A DNA stretch of 6,491 bases, taken from NCBI GenBank assembly GCA_946543095.1, contig CAMNLO010000092.1, positions 1 through 6,491 of the forward strand. Reading direction: 5' to 3'. Within the stretch, counting starts at the first letter, position 1, and the number at the start of each line of letters is the position of its first letter. Origin of the DNA: an uncultured bacterium. Lineage in GTDB: Bacteria > Bacillota > Clostridia > Lachnospirales > Lachnospiraceae. The position numbers were made by a program, and so were the translations under genes. Under the pieces are notes generated by a model that made no database searches, had not been told where the DNA came from, and worked only from the letters and a program-made list of their open reading frames with translations. Shown here one piece after another: positions 5,913-6,491 of this stretch.

Positions 5913-6491
5913 TTACTTGCTGTAGTCGTAGAAACCGATTCCCGTCTTGCGGCCAAGCTTGCCGGCGCGCACCATCTTCTTCAGCAGGGGATGAGGACGA
6001 TACTTGGGATCTCCGAACTCGTTGTAGAGCACTTCCATAACGGCGAGCACGATATCCAGACCCACCAGGTCACCTAACTCCAGAGGCCCCATGGGGTGGT
6101 TCGCACCCAGCTTCATGGCGGTGTCGATGCCCTCGACGCTTGCCAGACCGTCAGCATAGATGCCGATGCCTTCGTTGATCATGGGGATCAGGATGCGGTT
6201 CACGACGAAGCCGGCGCCTTCCTTGACTTCCACGGGGGTCTTGCCGATCTCCTTGGAAATGGCCACGATCTTATCGTTCACATCATCGGGAGTGTTCTCG
6301 CCCTTGATGACCTCCACCAACTTCATGACGGCTGCGGGATTAAAGAAGTGCATGCCGATGACCGGATGATCAAGCCCTGCGCCGATGGCGGTGATGGAAA
6401 GGGAAGAGGTGTTGGTGGCGAAGATGCAGTCCTTCGGAACGATGTCCTGCAGCTCCTTGAAGGTCTGCTTCTTGATCTCCAGAACCTCAAG
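5913..6491 (-). CDS. hbd: 3-hydroxybutyryl-CoA dehydrogenase, C-terminal part (5' truncated)
   Basis: Hbd reduces acetoacetyl-CoA to 3-hydroxybutyryl-CoA with NAD(P)H in the cytoplasm. The frame is open to the window edge, giving 192 residues of about 285 usual. The missing part would hold the N-terminal GxGxxG dinucleotide-binding motif. The visible part begins in the Rossmann domain with [10 protein letters not shown] at about 25-34. Next comes [19 protein letters not shown] at about 46-64, containing the catalytic His and, downstream, the Glu of the HAD family dyad. [20 protein letters not shown] follows, the 3-hydroxyacyl-CoA dehydrogenase signature, then [16 protein letters not shown] and a C-terminal [16 protein letters not shown]. 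The ATG at 6353 is internal. It is the most upstream gene of the butyrate run in view; a crotonase and a thiolase gene would be expected beyond the edge. Confidence 0.95.
   Translation of the reverse strand, partial: LEVLEIKKQTFKELQDIVPKDCIFATNTSSLSITAIGAGLDHPVIGMHFFNPAAVMKLVEVIKGENTPDDVNDKIVAISKEIGKTPVEVKEGAGFVVNRILIPMINEGIGIYADGLASVEGIDTAMKLGANHPMGPLELGDLVGLDIVLAVMEVLYNEFGDPKYRPHPLLKKMVRAGKLGRKTGIGFYDYSK

Noticed and set aside
1..6491. CRISPR array, insertion sequence, tRNA, riboswitch or phage signal
   Set aside because: Almost all of the window is occupied by ordinary genes. The remaining gaps are at most 101 bases and hold no repeat array, transposase, tRNA-like fold or attachment-site pattern I could see.

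Overview
This window looks like chromosomal DNA from an anaerobic, butyrate-forming member of the Clostridia, most likely in or near the Lachnospiraceae. The evidence is a run of butyrate-pathway genes in the order hbd-bcd-etfB-etfA, clostridial-type protein sequences, strong GGAGG-type ribosome binding sites, and a moderately GC-rich composition judged by eye. The genus cannot be fixed from the sequence alone.

Layout. On the + strand, 1-1119 holds the 3' end of rimO (ribosomal protein S12 methylthiotransferase) and a complete pgsA (phosphatidylglycerophosphate synthase). The two genes overlap by one or four bases. A 48-base gap with a terminator-like hairpin separates pgsA from everything else, which lies on the - strand. 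Read in the direction of transcription, the - strand holds hbd (5' end cut off by the window edge), bcd, etfB, a long 101-base spacer, etfA, a strong 14-bp terminator hairpin, and then a gene of unknown function (1168-2664). That gene encodes a membrane-anchored, coiled-coil protein and meets pgsA tail to tail.

How the genes work together. Hbd reduces acetoacetyl-CoA to 3-hydroxybutyryl-CoA. After dehydration to crotonyl-CoA by a crotonase that is not in the window, Bcd with EtfB and EtfA reduces it to butyryl-CoA. In the clostridial complex this step uses NADH and also reduces ferredoxin by flavin-based electron bifurcation. Thiolase and crotonase genes would be expected upstream of hbd, beyond position 6491. 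RimO and PgsA are unrelated housekeeping functions.

I see no mobile element, CRISPR array, tRNA, rRNA or obviously novel multi-gene system. The points most worth a second look are the unusual etfB-etfA spacer (a palindrome plus a perfect TATAAT box), the unknown gene placed directly behind the butyrate operon terminator with no visible promoter of its own, and that unknown protein itself.
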